NCBI RefSeq assembly: GCF_009835145.1
Contig: NZ_APKE01000014.1
Coordinates: 1-64,000, forward strand
Reading direction: 5' to 3'
Origin: Profundibacterium mesophilum KAUST100406-0324
Lineage (GTDB): Bacteria; Pseudomonadota; Alphaproteobacteria; Rhodobacterales; Rhodobacteraceae
DNA length: 64,000 bases
Shown here: positions 33,979 to 42,512 of the stretch, piece after piece
Layout: each line of letters opens with the position of its first letter
How positions within the stretch are numbered: the stretch's first letter is position 1
Program-made: the position numbers and the translations under genes
The notes under the pieces: generated by a model
The model's input: only the letters and a program-made list of their open reading frames with translations
What the model was told of the DNA's origin: nothing
The model's database searches: none

Positions 33979-34593
33979 TTAGCGGCCGCGCCGCAGATAG
34001 ACATAGAAGGCACCCGATCCGCCATGGCTCTGATGCGCCGGCGCGATCTGAAGCACGGCAACGCCCATCATTCCGCCCTGCAGCCATTGCGGCACCTGAT
34101 GCTTGAGGATGCCGTGCCGAACCGGGATCGGTCCATCCTCGGATGCCCGCCGTCCCTTGCCCGTAATCACGAGAACCAGGCGCAACCCCTGGGCATGGGC
34201 GCCCATGATGAAACTGTTGAGCCGCGGATAAGCCTGGTCGAGCGTCATCCCGTGAAGATCGATCCGCGCCTCGATGGGCATCTTGCCACGTTTCATCCGC
34301 GTGAAACGTTTTGCGTCCATCTTGACGGGCTGTGCGGCAAGGCGTTCGCGCAAGGGAGCCTGAAGATCGTTCGGCGCCGCCGTGCCGCTGCGTTTCTGGC
34401 CGATGCTGAAGGGCGGCGGGGACCACGGAGGCGCGGCAGGAGGGGACGCGGCCGGTGCCGGAGGGTCAGAGAGCCGGGATGCGGCGGGATCGGCGGGCTT
34501 GTGGGGGTGGAGCGGATCGGCCGTCTTGGCGATTTTCTGCCACAACTCCCGCTCCTCGGGGCGCAGGCCACGCGGTTTGCGACGTCCCGCCAT
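33979..34593 (-). CDS. Smr (MutS2 C-terminal) domain protein
   Basis: The 204-residue protein has a basic, proline-rich and likely disordered N-terminal half (1-85) and a C-terminal Smr domain with DLHGMTLDQAY (112-122), LVLVITGKG and HGGSGAFYVYL near residue 190. Smr domains are nicking or RNA endonucleases; recent family members act in ribosome rescue, but the substrate here is not known. It follows mltA with two bases between and belongs to the same leftward operon with timA. Confidence 0.87.
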   Translation of the reverse strand: MAGRRKPRGLRPEERELWQKIAKTADPLHPHKPADPAASRLSDPPAPAASPPAAPPWSPPPFSIGQKRSGTAAPNDLQAPLRERLAAQPVKMDAKRFTRMKRGKMPIEARIDLHGMTLDQAYPRLNSFIMGAHAQGLRLVLVITGKGRRASEDGPIPVRHGILKHQVPQWLQGGMMGVAVLQIAPAHQSHGGSGAFYVYLRRGR

Positions 34594-34595
34594 GC

Positions 34596-35624
34596 TCAGA
34601 GGCCCGGCACGAGTGCGTAGGCGCGCTGGATCGGCATGAGCACGACCATCTGTCCACCATCGCGGATGCGTCCCGCCGCCCGTCCCGCCGCGCGGCCCGT
34701 GCCGAAGAAGATGTCCGCCCTTTGCGGTCCCTTGATTGCCGATCCGGTATCCTGCGCGATCATCAGCCTGTTGAGCGGCGTCTCGCCGTCCTTCTCGATC
34801 CAGACCGGCGCGCCGAGGGGGGTATGCTGGGGATCGACCGCGATCGAGCGCATCGCCGTGATCGAGCGGTTCATCGCGCCGAGCGGACCGCGCTCGGCCG
34901 GCACTTCGCTCACCTCGCGGAAGAAGACGTACGAGGGGTTGTGACGCAGCAGCTCGGCGCCCTCCTCGGGATTGCGCTTGACCCAGTTGCGGATGACATC
35001 GGCGGAAACCTCGTGCGGCTGATAGATGCCGCGCCTGACCAGCTCGAGACCGATCGAGCGGTATTCATGGCCGTTCTTGCCGCCATATCCGACCCGCAGG
35101 CGGTTTCCGTCCGGAAGCTTCACCCGGCCGGATCCCTGGATCTGAAGGAAGAAGACATCGACGGGATCGTCGATCCAGGCGATCTCGAGGTCGCGCCCTT
35201 CGAGAAGATCCTGCTCCTCGATTTCCGCCCGGGAGGCGAATTGCGTCTCCGCGGCTTCCGGCGGCAGGGCATAGAGGGGATGTTGATAGGGGCCGTAGCG
35301 CCGCCGCGACCCGCGCAGCTCCGGCTCGTAATAGCCGGTGAAGAGCATGGGAGTGGCATCGCTGACGCGCACCGGGCGGAAGAGGATCTCGAAGAAGGCC
35401 CGTGCATCCGTCTGTTCGGCGGCAGCGGCGCAGACGGCGCGCCATTCCATGTCGCGCATGTCCCGGCAAGTCTCCAGGAAGACCGCAAGCGCCGCACCGT
35501 GATCGTCCTCCTCCCAGCCGTCGAGCTGGGAGAAGTCAAGGATCTCGTAGGAGGTGTCGGCGGCGGCCGGACCGGCGCCGCTCATGAGGGCCAAGGCCAG
35601 CGACGCCGCCCATCCACGCATCAT
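34596..35624 (-). CDS. mltA: Murein transglycosylase A
   Basis: MltA cuts peptidoglycan strands between MurNAc and GlcNAc with formation of 1,6-anhydro ends. The 342-residue protein has a signal peptide (about 1-22, ending AGPAAAD) but no lipobox cysteine, so it is probably soluble in the periplasm rather than a lipoprotein. The MltA domain includes FTGYYEPELRGS and FLQIQGSGRVKL, and the C-terminal 3D domain has the three aspartates of AVDPQHTPLG, AQDTGSAIKG and ADIFFGTG. The gene overlaps the timA-type gene by four bases. Confidence 0.92.
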   Translation of the reverse strand: MMRGWAASLALALMSGAGPAAADTSYEILDFSQLDGWEEDDHGAALAVFLETCRDMRDMEWRAVCAAAAEQTDARAFFEILFRPVRVSDATPMLFTGYYEPELRGSRRRYGPYQHPLYALPPEAAETQFASRAEIEEQDLLEGRDLEIAWIDDPVDVFFLQIQGSGRVKLPDGNRLRVGYGGKNGHEYRSIGLELVRRGIYQPHEVSADVIRNWVKRNPEEGAELLRHNPSYVFFREVSEVPAERGPLGAMNRSITAMRSIAVDPQHTPLGAPVWIEKDGETPLNRLMIAQDTGSAIKGPQRADIFFGTGRAAGRAAGRIRDGGQMVVLMPIQRAYALVPGL

Positions 35625-36289
35625 TCCCCCGTGGCGACGAGCTGCCAGTTGGGGTCATTGGCACCCATGGTCCGCGCGAAGGTCCAGACATCCCGCTGGC
35701 GCTTGATGCCGCGCGGATCGCCCTCGACGATCTCGCCCTCGGCATTGCGGACGACAGAGGTCATCTCCGCAAGGAACGTCACGGTGATCTCGCCAAGCTT
35801 GCTGTCCCGGTCCATCGCGGCGCGGCTGAGCTGCACATCGCGCACGCCCACGATATCCGCCTCGACGGTCAGGCCCTGTTCGGCGCGGCTGTCGATGACG
35901 CCGTCGAAGGCCTCGGCAACCTCTTCGGAGAGGAAACCGCGCACCTCCGAGATATCGCCCTTCTCGAAGGCGGTGAGAATCATCTCGTAGGCACCGCGCG
36001 CGCCTTGCAGGAACTCGCTGACCGAGAATCCGGGCTCCGCCATCTTCATGGCGGCAAGCGCCTTGGCGCTTTCGGTCCCATCCTCGACATGATCGGTGAT
36101 GTCGCGGTCGGGCCCGCCCTCGATCACCTCGAAATCGTGGCGTCTCGATATACGGCTCTCTGGCTTGTCGGTCTTGCCGACCGGGGGCTTCTCGAAGCCA
36201 TCGCGCGTTCCCAGCACGTTCTTGAGCCGAACGATCAGGAAGACGGCGATGCCGGCCAGAACCAGGAGCTGGATGACGGCTGAACTCAT
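35621..36289 (-). CDS. Tim44/TimA-domain protein
   Basis: The 222-residue protein has one N-terminal membrane helix (about 4-22, IQLLVLAGIAVFLIVRL), a charged linker and a C-terminal Tim44-like domain (about 90-218, SVSEFLQGARGAYEMILTAF and RDVWTFARTMGANDPNWQLV). It resembles alphaproteobacterial TimA, linked to the evolutionary origin of mitochondrial Tim44; its bacterial function is not settled. It is the first gene of the leftward timA-mltA-smr operon and divergent from fxsA and secB, an arrangement shared by relatives. Confidence 0.88.
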   Translation of the reverse strand: MSSAVIQLLVLAGIAVFLIVRLKNVLGTRDGFEKPPVGKTDKPESRISRRHDFEVIEGGPDRDITDHVEDGTESAKALAAMKMAEPGFSVSEFLQGARGAYEMILTAFEKGDISEVRGFLSEEVAEAFDGVIDSRAEQGLTVEADIVGVRDVQLSRAAMDRDSKLGEITVTFLAEMTSVVRNAEGEIVEGDPRGIKRQRDVWTFARTMGANDPNWQLVATGE

Positions 36290-36407
36290 CTAAACCTCAT
36301 TCGTGCTGCGGGATTGGAAACATCCAGGTGTTGCTCTTATGTAGGTGCTAGCCGGGGGCAAGTCCACACCGCCGCCAGCAGAGCATCTTGCCCTCAGGAG
36401 GTATGTC

Positions 36408-36944
36408 ATGTGGCTCTTCGCGTTGTTCGTCGCGATTCCGTTGATCGAGATCGCCCTCTTCATCCAGGTCGGCGGTTTTCTCGGCCTGTGGCCGACGCTC
36501 GGTATCGTCCTGCTGACCGCCTTTGTGGGCACCGCGATGGTGCGCGCGCAGGGTGCCCTGGCGATGCGGCAGCTGCGCGGGTCGATCAACGCGCTGCGCG
36601 ACCCGACAGAGCCGCTGGCCCATGGGGCAATGGTGCTCGTCGCGGGGGTCTTGCTGCTGACGCCGGGATTTGCGACCGACGCGCTCGGCCTTGCCCTGTT
36701 GATTCCGGCCGTGCGGCGGCGCGTCTTCGAGGCGGTCCGCCGGCGGGTGGAGCTGCGGCGGTTCGATTACGGCGCGCCGGGGGCGGCAGGCCCCTCGGCC
36801 GCGCAGCCCGGTGGCCCGCGTGCAGGTCAGCGCCCCGGTGCAGGCCGGCCTTCGCCGGCCGGTGAGATCATCGAAGGGGAATACAGCGAGACCGAGCCGG
36901 TGAAGACACCGACCCATTCCCCCTCGGGCTGGACCCGCCATTGA
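36408..36944 (+). CDS. fxsA: FxsA family membrane protein
   Basis: The 178-residue protein has four hydrophobic segments in residues 1-120 (LFALFVAIPLIEIALFIQVGG, LGIVLLTAFVGTAMV, MVLVAGVLLLTPGFATDALG) and a charged, proline/glycine-rich cytoplasmic tail. FxsA overproduction blocks phage T7 exclusion by F plasmids in E. coli; its natural role is unknown. AGGAGG lies eight bases before the ATG at 36408, which decides the start over an earlier in-frame one at 36345. Followed by secB. Confidence 0.88.
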   Translation: MWLFALFVAIPLIEIALFIQVGGFLGLWPTLGIVLLTAFVGTAMVRAQGALAMRQLRGSINALRDPTEPLAHGAMVLVAGVLLLTPGFATDALGLALLIPAVRRRVFEAVRRRVELRRFDYGAPGAAGPSAAQPGGPRAGQRPGAGRPSPAGEIIEGEYSETEPVKTPTHSPSGWTRH

Positions 36945-36998
36945 GCGCCACCGCGCCGTCTGCTACCGATTGCGCAGTGTAATATAGCGGAGTTATCG

Positions 36999-37517
36999 AT
37001 GGCCGAATCCGAGAATAACGGCGCTGCGAGCGAGCAGCCCGCCCAGCCCCAGATGCGTATCCTGGGGCAATTCATCCGTGACCTTTCCTTCGAGAACATC
37101 ATCTCGCGCAAGGGCGCGGCAGGCGAGGTCACGCCGGATGTGAAGGTCCAGGTCAGCCTCGACGCCAAGAAGCGGTCGCAGGAAAACCAGTATGAGGTCG
37201 TCGGCAAGTTCAACGTCACCTCGCGCAACAAGGGCGGTGACGAGACGCTTTTCGTCCTCGAGCTCGAATATGGCGGGCTGTTCTCCATCGAGAACGTCCC
37301 CGAGGAGCAGCTTCACCCGTTCCTGCTGATCGAATGCCCCCGGATGCTGTTTCCCTTCGTGCGCCGGATCATCAGCGACGTGACCCATGATGGCGGCTTT
37401 CCGCCGCTGACGCTCGACACGATCGATTTCGTCGCGCTCTACCGCCAGAGCCTTGCCCAGCGTCAGGCACAGCAGGCCGCGCAGGGACAGCCCTCCGACG
37501 ACACGCCCGTCAACTGA
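36999..37517 (+). CDS. secB: Protein-export chaperone SecB
   Basis: SecB holds preproteins unfolded and passes them to SecA. The 172-residue protein shows MRILGQFIRDLSFEN (about 12-26), YEVVGKFNVT, YGGLFSIENVPEEQLHPFLLIECPRMLFPFVR and the late DVTHDGGFPPLTLDTIDF, all conserved in the family. It converges on dnaQ, overlapping it by eight bases. Confidence 0.96.
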   Translation: MAESENNGAASEQPAQPQMRILGQFIRDLSFENIISRKGAAGEVTPDVKVQVSLDAKKRSQENQYEVVGKFNVTSRNKGGDETLFVLELEYGGLFSIENVPEEQLHPFLLIECPRMLFPFVRRIISDVTHDGGFPPLTLDTIDFVALYRQSLAQRQAQQAAQGQPSDDTPVN

Positions 37518-38223
37518 GCCTGCCGGCCAGTTTCGACCAGATCGCGGTGTCGCCCATCTTCGTCACGAAATCTTGATGGGCGGCACGCTCCTCCTGCGTC
37601 AGGCGGGAGGGCAGGGCGGCGGGACGCGGTGCGAGCCGCGCCGGCCGCCCCTCATCCTCGCCGCTCCCGCCGGCAGGCGATTCCTCGCGGGTGCCAAGAA
37701 CGAGATCGGGCTGCCGCCCGCCGATCAGTTCCAGATAGACCTCCGCCAGGATTTCCGAATCGAGCAAGGCGCCGTGCAGGGTGCGCGAGGAATTGTCGAT
37801 CGCGAAGCGCCGGCAGAGCGCGTCGAGCGAAGCCGGCGCGCCGGGGAAGCGGCGCCGCGCGATTGCCAGCGTGTCGAGCGCCTGCTCCCAGGGGAGCTGC
37901 GGCAGGCCCATCCATTTGAGCTCGGCGTTGAGGAATTTCATGTCGAAGGCCGCATTGTGGATAACGAGCTTCGAATCCTGCACGAAATCGAGGAAGGCGC
38001 GTCCCACCTTGGCGAAGACCGGCTTGTCGCGCAGGAAATCGTCGCCCAGCCCGTGCACGGCGAAGGCCTCCGCCGGCATGCCGCGCTCCGGGTTGATGTA
38101 TTGGTGGTAGGTCTTGCCTGTCGGCATGTGGTTATAGAGCTCGACCGCACCGATCTCGACGATACGGTCGCCGCTTTCGGGCTCGAAGCCGGTGGTTTCG
38201 GTGTCGAGGACGATTTCACGCAT
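37510..38223 (-). CDS. dnaQ: DNA polymerase III epsilon subunit (proofreading exonuclease)
   Basis: The 237-residue protein is a DEDDh 3'-5' exonuclease: ExoI VLDTETTGFEP (5-15), ExoII HNAAFDMKFLNAEL (about 94-107) and ExoIII with HGALLDSEILAEVY. It should proofread for the replicase. It has an extra charged C-terminal extension (RLTQEERAAHQDF) that likely binds the alpha subunit. The start at 38223 overlaps coaE by eight bases. It is in the leftward maf-aroE-coaE-dnaQ run beginning at the candidate origin. Confidence 0.94.
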   Translation of the reverse strand: MREIVLDTETTGFEPESGDRIVEIGAVELYNHMPTGKTYHQYINPERGMPAEAFAVHGLGDDFLRDKPVFAKVGRAFLDFVQDSKLVIHNAAFDMKFLNAELKWMGLPQLPWEQALDTLAIARRRFPGAPASLDALCRRFAIDNSSRTLHGALLDSEILAEVYLELIGGRQPDLVLGTREESPAGGSGEDEGRPARLAPRPAALPSRLTQEERAAHQDFVTKMGDTAIWSKLAGRLS

Positions 38224-38815
38224 CCGCCAGTTTCCTTCTGATCTGCGCAAGGAGGGCTTGGACCGCGCGCCGCGCGGTATCGGGGCTGTCGGTCTCGATG
38301 ACGGTATCGGCCTGCGCGCGTTTCCGGGCATCGGGAAGCTGGCGCGCGAGGATGGTCTCGAATTTCGCGTCCGTCATTCCGGGGCGCGCCATGACCCGCG
38401 CGCGCTGCGTCCGCGCATCGGTGCTGACGACGACGACATGATCGGCCATGGCCGCGCCGCCCGTCTCGAAAAGCAGGGGAATATCGAGCACGACGATTGG
38501 CGCATCGGTGCGCGCGATGAAATCGGCGCGGTCTTGCGCGACGAGGGGATGCACGATCGCCTCGATCCGGGGCAGGGCGCCGGGATCGTCGGCGATCCAT
38601 TCGGCAAGGACGGCGCGATCGATACCCGCCTCGCCCAACGCGGCGGGGCAGAGCGCCCCGATCCGCGCTGTCGCCGCACCGCCGGGCCCATAGAGCCGGT
38701 GCACCGCCGCATCGGCGTCCCAGACCGGCACGCCCTCGGCCTCGAAAAGCGCGCAGGTCGTGGATTTGCCCATGCCGATGGAGCCGGTGATCGCGATGAC
38801 GAAGGGTGCGTTCAT
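38216..38815 (-). CDS. coaE: Dephospho-CoA kinase
   Basis: CoaE adds the 3' phosphate to dephospho-CoA in the last step of coenzyme A synthesis. The 199-residue protein has the P-loop GSIGMGKST (11-19), the DADAAVHRLYGP lid region near residue 35, and VVLDIPLLFETGG. Length is normal. It overlaps aroE by four bases and dnaQ by eight. Confidence 0.95.
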   Translation of the reverse strand: MNAPFVIAITGSIGMGKSTTCALFEAEGVPVWDADAAVHRLYGPGGAATARIGALCPAALGEAGIDRAVLAEWIADDPGALPRIEAIVHPLVAQDRADFIARTDAPIVVLDIPLLFETGGAAMADHVVVVSTDARTQRARVMARPGMTDAKFETILARQLPDARKRAQADTVIETDSPDTARRAVQALLAQIRRKLADA

Positions 38816-39648
38816 GCCTTCAGGATCACGTCGCGCACCGTGTCATCGACCACCGGACGCATCCCGAACCACCGCTCGAAGCCCGGAACGGCCTGATGGA
38901 TGAGCATGCCGAGCCCGTCGACCACGCGGCAGCCGCGTGCCCGCGCGGCCGCGAGCAGGGGCGTCTCGAGCGGGGTGTAGACGAGATCGGTGACGAGGGC
39001 ATCGGATGAGAGCGCGTCGAGCGGGATTTTCAGCTCCGGCTTGCCGGTCATGCCCAGAGAGGTCGCGTTGACGACCGTGCCCGCGCCGGAAAGCATGCGC
39101 CCCGCATCCACCCAGTCATAGATCACGATCCGCGCCCCGAATTCCCGCCGCAGGACCTCGCTGCGGACCTTGGTGCGGTTGGTGAGGCGGATCTCGGGCA
39201 CCTTGGCCTCGATCAGCGCCGAAATCACGGCACGCGAGGCGCCGCCGGCGCCGATCACCGCGGCCGGAGCCGCGCTCGGCTGCCAGTCGGGTGCGTTGGC
39301 GCGCAGGTTGGCCATGAAGCCGTATCCGTCGGTATTATCGGCATGCACGCCGCCACCGGGGCGAAAGATCAACGTGTTGGCCGCGCCGATCAGCGCCGCG
39401 CGATCGGAGACCTGATCGGCGAGGGCGAGGGCGGCCTCCTTGTGCGGGATCGTCACGTTGCAGCCGACGAAGCCCATCCGCGGCATCGTGGCGACCACCT
39501 GTGACAGATCGCCGGGCGTCACATCCATCGGGACGTAGAAGCCGCGAATGCCGAGGCTCCGCAGCCAATGGCCGTGCAGGGCGGGGGAGCGGCTGTGCGA
39601 GATCGGGGATCCCAGGACGCCGGCGAGGGGGATCTTTTCATGACTCAT
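38812..39648 (-). CDS. aroE: Shikimate dehydrogenase
   Basis: AroE reduces 3-dehydroshikimate to shikimate with NADPH in aromatic amino acid synthesis. The 278-residue protein has the shikimate-binding GSPISHSRSPALHG (13-26), the catalytic lysine in NVTIPHKEAAL (about 60-70), DNTDGYGF, and the nucleotide-binding VIGAGGASRAVISAL. It overlaps maf and coaE by four bases each. The start is the ATG at 39648 (MSHEKIPL). Confidence 0.95.
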   Translation of the reverse strand: MSHEKIPLAGVLGSPISHSRSPALHGHWLRSLGIRGFYVPMDVTPGDLSQVVATMPRMGFVGCNVTIPHKEAALALADQVSDRAALIGAANTLIFRPGGGVHADNTDGYGFMANLRANAPDWQPSAAPAAVIGAGGASRAVISALIEAKVPEIRLTNRTKVRSEVLRREFGARIVIYDWVDAGRMLSGAGTVVNATSLGMTGKPELKIPLDALSSDALVTDLVYTPLETPLLAAARARGCRVVDGLGMLIHQAVPGFERWFGMRPVVDDTVRDVILKA

Positions 39649-40244
39649 GCCGGCAGGATGCCCCGCAGGATCAGCCACGACAAGAGCGGCAGCATCGGCA
39701 GGCCCAGGACGGTGAAATAATCCCCGTCGATCTGCGTGAAGAGGCGGGCACCCTCCTCCTCGAGCTTGTAGCCGCCGACGCTGTGGCGGATGCTCTCGAA
39801 ATTGCGCGCGACGTAATCGTCGATATAGGGCGCGCCGAGCGTGCGCATCGACAGGCGCACGACCCCGACATGACGCCAGACCGGCGCGCCATCCTCGTAG
39901 GCGACGATCGCGCTCAGAAGACTGTGACGATCGCCCGAAAGGCGCGTGATCTGCGCGCGGGCCGCGTCGGGGCTGCCGGGTTTGCTCAGGGTGTCGCCGC
40001 GATGCTCGAGCACCTGGTCGCAGCCAAGGACGAGCGCACCGGGATGTTTTGCCGAAACCTTGCGCGCCTTGGCCTCGGCGAGGGCGTCGGCGATGTCGCG
40101 GGGCAGGGCTCCTTCGGCCTGCAACGCGGCCTTGATCGCGTCCTCGTCGACCATCGGGCGCACCGCCTCGAAGGGGACACCCGCATTGGCGAGGAGCTGG
40201 CGTCGGCTTTCCGACGCGGATGCCAGGATAATGGGCCTGCTCAT
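39645..40244 (-). CDS. maf: Maf-type nucleotide pyrophosphatase
   Basis: Maf proteins hydrolyse modified or non-canonical nucleoside triphosphates and affect septum formation when overproduced. The 199-residue protein starts ILASASESRRQLL and contains LVLGCDQVLEHRG and SVGGYKLEEEGARLF, all family landmarks. It is the first gene left of the candidate replication origin, read away from it. Confidence 0.93.
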   Translation of the reverse strand: MSRPIILASASESRRQLLANAGVPFEAVRPMVDEDAIKAALQAEGALPRDIADALAEAKARKVSAKHPGALVLGCDQVLEHRGDTLSKPGSPDAARAQITRLSGDRHSLLSAIVAYEDGAPVWRHVGVVRLSMRTLGAPYIDDYVARNFESIRHSVGGYKLEEEGARLFTQIDGDYFTVLGLPMLPLLSWLILRGILPA

Positions 40245-40640
40245 GGATAACCTCGTGGATAAGTTCGGCTGGAGCCTCTGGACGGGCGTGGGCGGAACGG
40301 GGATGATTCACGGGTTGCCCCGATCTCGCCGATATCGCGCGTCCTCATCCCATTTTCTCCCACAGGGAGCAATCTTCGCGGCGGGGCTGTGCATAAACCG
40401 AGTCGTCCCGAGGTTGCTCACCGGGATCTTCTCCGGTCTTATCCCTGCGCCACGATTTCCACAAGTTATTGCCGTAAAACAGTTTTTTCGGAAAAGATTC
40501 AAACAACACCCAGACTTATCCACAGGAGGAAGGAGAGCCGTGGGAAAAGCGTGCATATCCCTGTAATTCGACTTATCCAGCGGCCTACTAAGAACTACAT
40601 CCTTCTAAACTCTTAGATCTATTGAGAGTGGAACAGAGAA
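40241..40640. other. oriC: Candidate chromosomal replication origin
   Basis: This gene-free, relatively AT-rich gap separates maf (leftward) from hemJ (rightward). It has one perfect DnaA box, TTATCCACA at 40516-40524, near boxes CGTGGATAA (40254-40262, one mismatch) and TGTGCATAA (40388-40396, one mismatch), weaker ones at 40439, 40573 and 40242, and an AT-rich tract at about 40585-40625 that could be the unwinding element. GANTC methylation sites occur at 40305 and 40496. The neighbours (hemJ-rho-mnmEG-rsmG-parAB on one side, maf-aroE-coaE-dnaQ on the other) and their divergent directions fit known alphaproteobacterial origins. Confidence 0.7.
40516..40524 (+). promoter_or_regulatory. Perfect DnaA box
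   Basis: TTATCCACA matches the DnaA box consensus exactly and lies in the middle of the candidate origin beside an AT-rich tract. Confidence 0.75.
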
Positions 40641-40649
40641 AGACACGGT

Positions 40650-41099
40650 ATGGACTTCCTGATCATCGCCTATCCCTGGATCAAATCGGCGCATGTCGTT
40701 TCGGTGATCGCCTGGATGGCCGGGCTGTTCTATCTGCCGAGACTTTTCGTCTATCACACCGAGCGCGGGCAGGGACGTGGCGAGTTCGAGGAACTCTTCG
40801 GCGTAATGGAGAACAAGTTGCTGAGATTTATAATGAATCCGGCAATGATCGCGACATGGATCTTCGGACTTGCCATGGTTGCAACGCCCGGAATGATCGA
40901 CTGGTCGGCCGCCTGGCCCTGGATCAAGGCCGTGGCGGTCTTTGCGATGACGGGTTTTCACATGTGGTGCGCGCGCCATCGCAGGCTCCTCGCCAATGGC
41001 GTCTACACGCGCGAGGGAAGCTATTATCGCAAGATGAACGAGGTTCCGACGCTCCTGATGCTGGTGATCGTCGTGGCCGTCATCGCGCGGCCCTTCTGA
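40650..41099 (+). CDS. hemJ: Protoporphyrinogen oxidase HemJ
   Basis: HemJ oxidises protoporphyrinogen IX to protoporphyrin IX in bacteria lacking HemG and HemY-type oxidases. The 149-residue inner-membrane protein has four membrane helices and the conserved IKSAHVVSVIAWMAGLFYLPRLFVYH stretch (split: H15 in the first helix, LPRLFVYH at the end of it), plus RFIMNPAM and YYRKMNEVPTLLML. It is followed by rho, a typical pairing near the origin, and is the first gene right of the candidate origin. Confidence 0.92.
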   Translation: MDFLIIAYPWIKSAHVVSVIAWMAGLFYLPRLFVYHTERGQGRGEFEELFGVMENKLLRFIMNPAMIATWIFGLAMVATPGMIDWSAAWPWIKAVAVFAMTGFHMWCARHRRLLANGVYTREGSYYRKMNEVPTLLMLVIVVAVIARPF

Positions 41100-41216
41100 G
41101 CGCAGGATTGACCGACGGCGCGAGATGGATTAGCAGCGCCCCAGGGCCGTCCGGCCTCAATGCCTCCCGAAGCTGAAAACGGACCGCATCTTGCGTGCGG
41201 TCGAGGAATGTCGATC

Positions 41217-42488
41217 ATGTCCCAGGACCGTCTGAACCTTGCAGATCTCAAGGCGCAGAGCCCCAAGCATCTGCTGGCGCTCGCCGAAGAGCTCGAAATC
41301 GAGAATGCGAGCACGATGCGCAAGGGCGAGATGATGTTCTCGATCCTCAAGGAACGCGCCGACGAGGAATGGGTCATCGGCGGCGACGGCGTGCTCGAGG
41401 TGCTTCAGGACGGTTTCGGGTTTCTGCGCTCGCCGGAGGCCAACTACCTGCCGGGTCCCGATGACATCTACGTCTCGCCCGACATGATCAGGCAGCATTC
41501 CCTGCGCACCGGCGACACGGTCGAAGGGGTGATCCGCGGACCGGACGAATCCGAGCGTTACTTCGCGCTCACCGAGGTCGAGAAGATCAATTTCGAGGAT
41601 CCCGCGAAGGCCAGGCACAAGGTCGCCTTCGACAACCTGACGCCGCTTTATCCCGACGAGCGGTTGAAGATGGAGATCGAGGATCCGACGATCAAGGATC
41701 GCTCGGCCCGTATCATCGACCTGGTGGCGCCGATCGGCAAGGGCCAGCGTTCGCTCATCGTGGCGCCGCCGCGTACCGGCAAGACGGTCCTGCTGCAGAA
41801 TATCGCCCATTCGATCGAGGCAAACCATCCCGAGTGCTATCTCATCGTCCTGCTGATCGACGAGCGGCCCGAAGAAGTCACCGACATGCAGCGCAACGTG
41901 AAGGGCGAGGTCGTTTCCTCGACCTTCGACGAGCCCGCGACACGCCACGTTGCCGTCTCCGAGATGGTCATCGAAAAGGCGAAGCGGCTCGTCGAGCACA
42001 AGCGCGATGTCGTCATCCTGCTCGATTCGATCACGCGGCTCGGGCGTGCCTTCAACACGGTCGTCCCCTCCTCGGGCAAGGTGCTGACAGGCGGCGTGGA
42101 CGCGAATGCCCTGCAGCGGCCCAAGCGCTTCTTCGGCGCGGCGCGGAACATCGAGGAGGGCGGATCGCTCACCATCATCGCCACCGCGCTGATCGATACC
42201 GGAAGCCGCATGGACGAGGTGATCTTCGAAGAGTTCAAGGGAACCGGCAACAGCGAGATCGTTCTCGATCGCAAGGTCGCTGACAAGCGGGTCTATCCGT
42301 CCATGGATATCCTCAAGTCCGGCACCCGGAAAGAAGAGCTTCTGGTGGAAAAGATCGATCTGCAGAAGACTTTCGTTCTACGGCGGATCCTCAATCCGAT
42401 GGGCACAACCGATGCCATCGAGTTCCTCCTGTCGAAATTGAAACAGACGAAATCGAATTCCGAGTTCTTCGATTCGATGAACACCTGA
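41217..42488 (+). CDS. rho: Transcription termination factor Rho
   Basis: Rho is a hexameric RNA-dependent helicase that ends transcription of untranslated RNA. The 423-residue protein has the N-terminal helical part ([21 protein letters not shown]), the cold-shock-like RNA-binding domain ([23 protein letters not shown]), Walker [13 protein letters not shown] (about 183-193), Walker [17 protein letters not shown] and the Q/R loops. Of two nearby in-frame ATGs, 41217 has AGGA at better spacing than 41208. Length is normal. Confidence 0.95.
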   Translation: MSQDRLNLADLKAQSPKHLLALAEELEIENASTMRKGEMMFSILKERADEEWVIGGDGVLEVLQDGFGFLRSPEANYLPGPDDIYVSPDMIRQHSLRTGDTVEGVIRGPDESERYFALTEVEKINFEDPAKARHKVAFDNLTPLYPDERLKMEIEDPTIKDRSARIIDLVAPIGKGQRSLIVAPPRTGKTVLLQNIAHSIEANHPECYLIVLLIDERPEEVTDMQRNVKGEVVSSTFDEPATRHVAVSEMVIEKAKRLVEHKRDVVILLDSITRLGRAFNTVVPSSGKVLTGGVDANALQRPKRFFGAARNIEEGGSLTIIATALIDTGSRMDEVIFEEFKGTGNSEIVLDRKVADKRVYPSMDILKSGTRKEELLVEKIDLQKTFVLRRILNPMGTTDAIEFLLSKLKQTKSNSEFFDSMNT

Positions 42489-42512
42489 TCCGCATGAGCG
42501 TCGGGCGAAAAG

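Noticed and set aside
34288-34309. Inverted repeat ACGTTTCA / TGAAACGT inside the smr-type gene
   Set aside because: It looks like a split parS but has six extra bases between the arms; coding sequence is enough to explain it.
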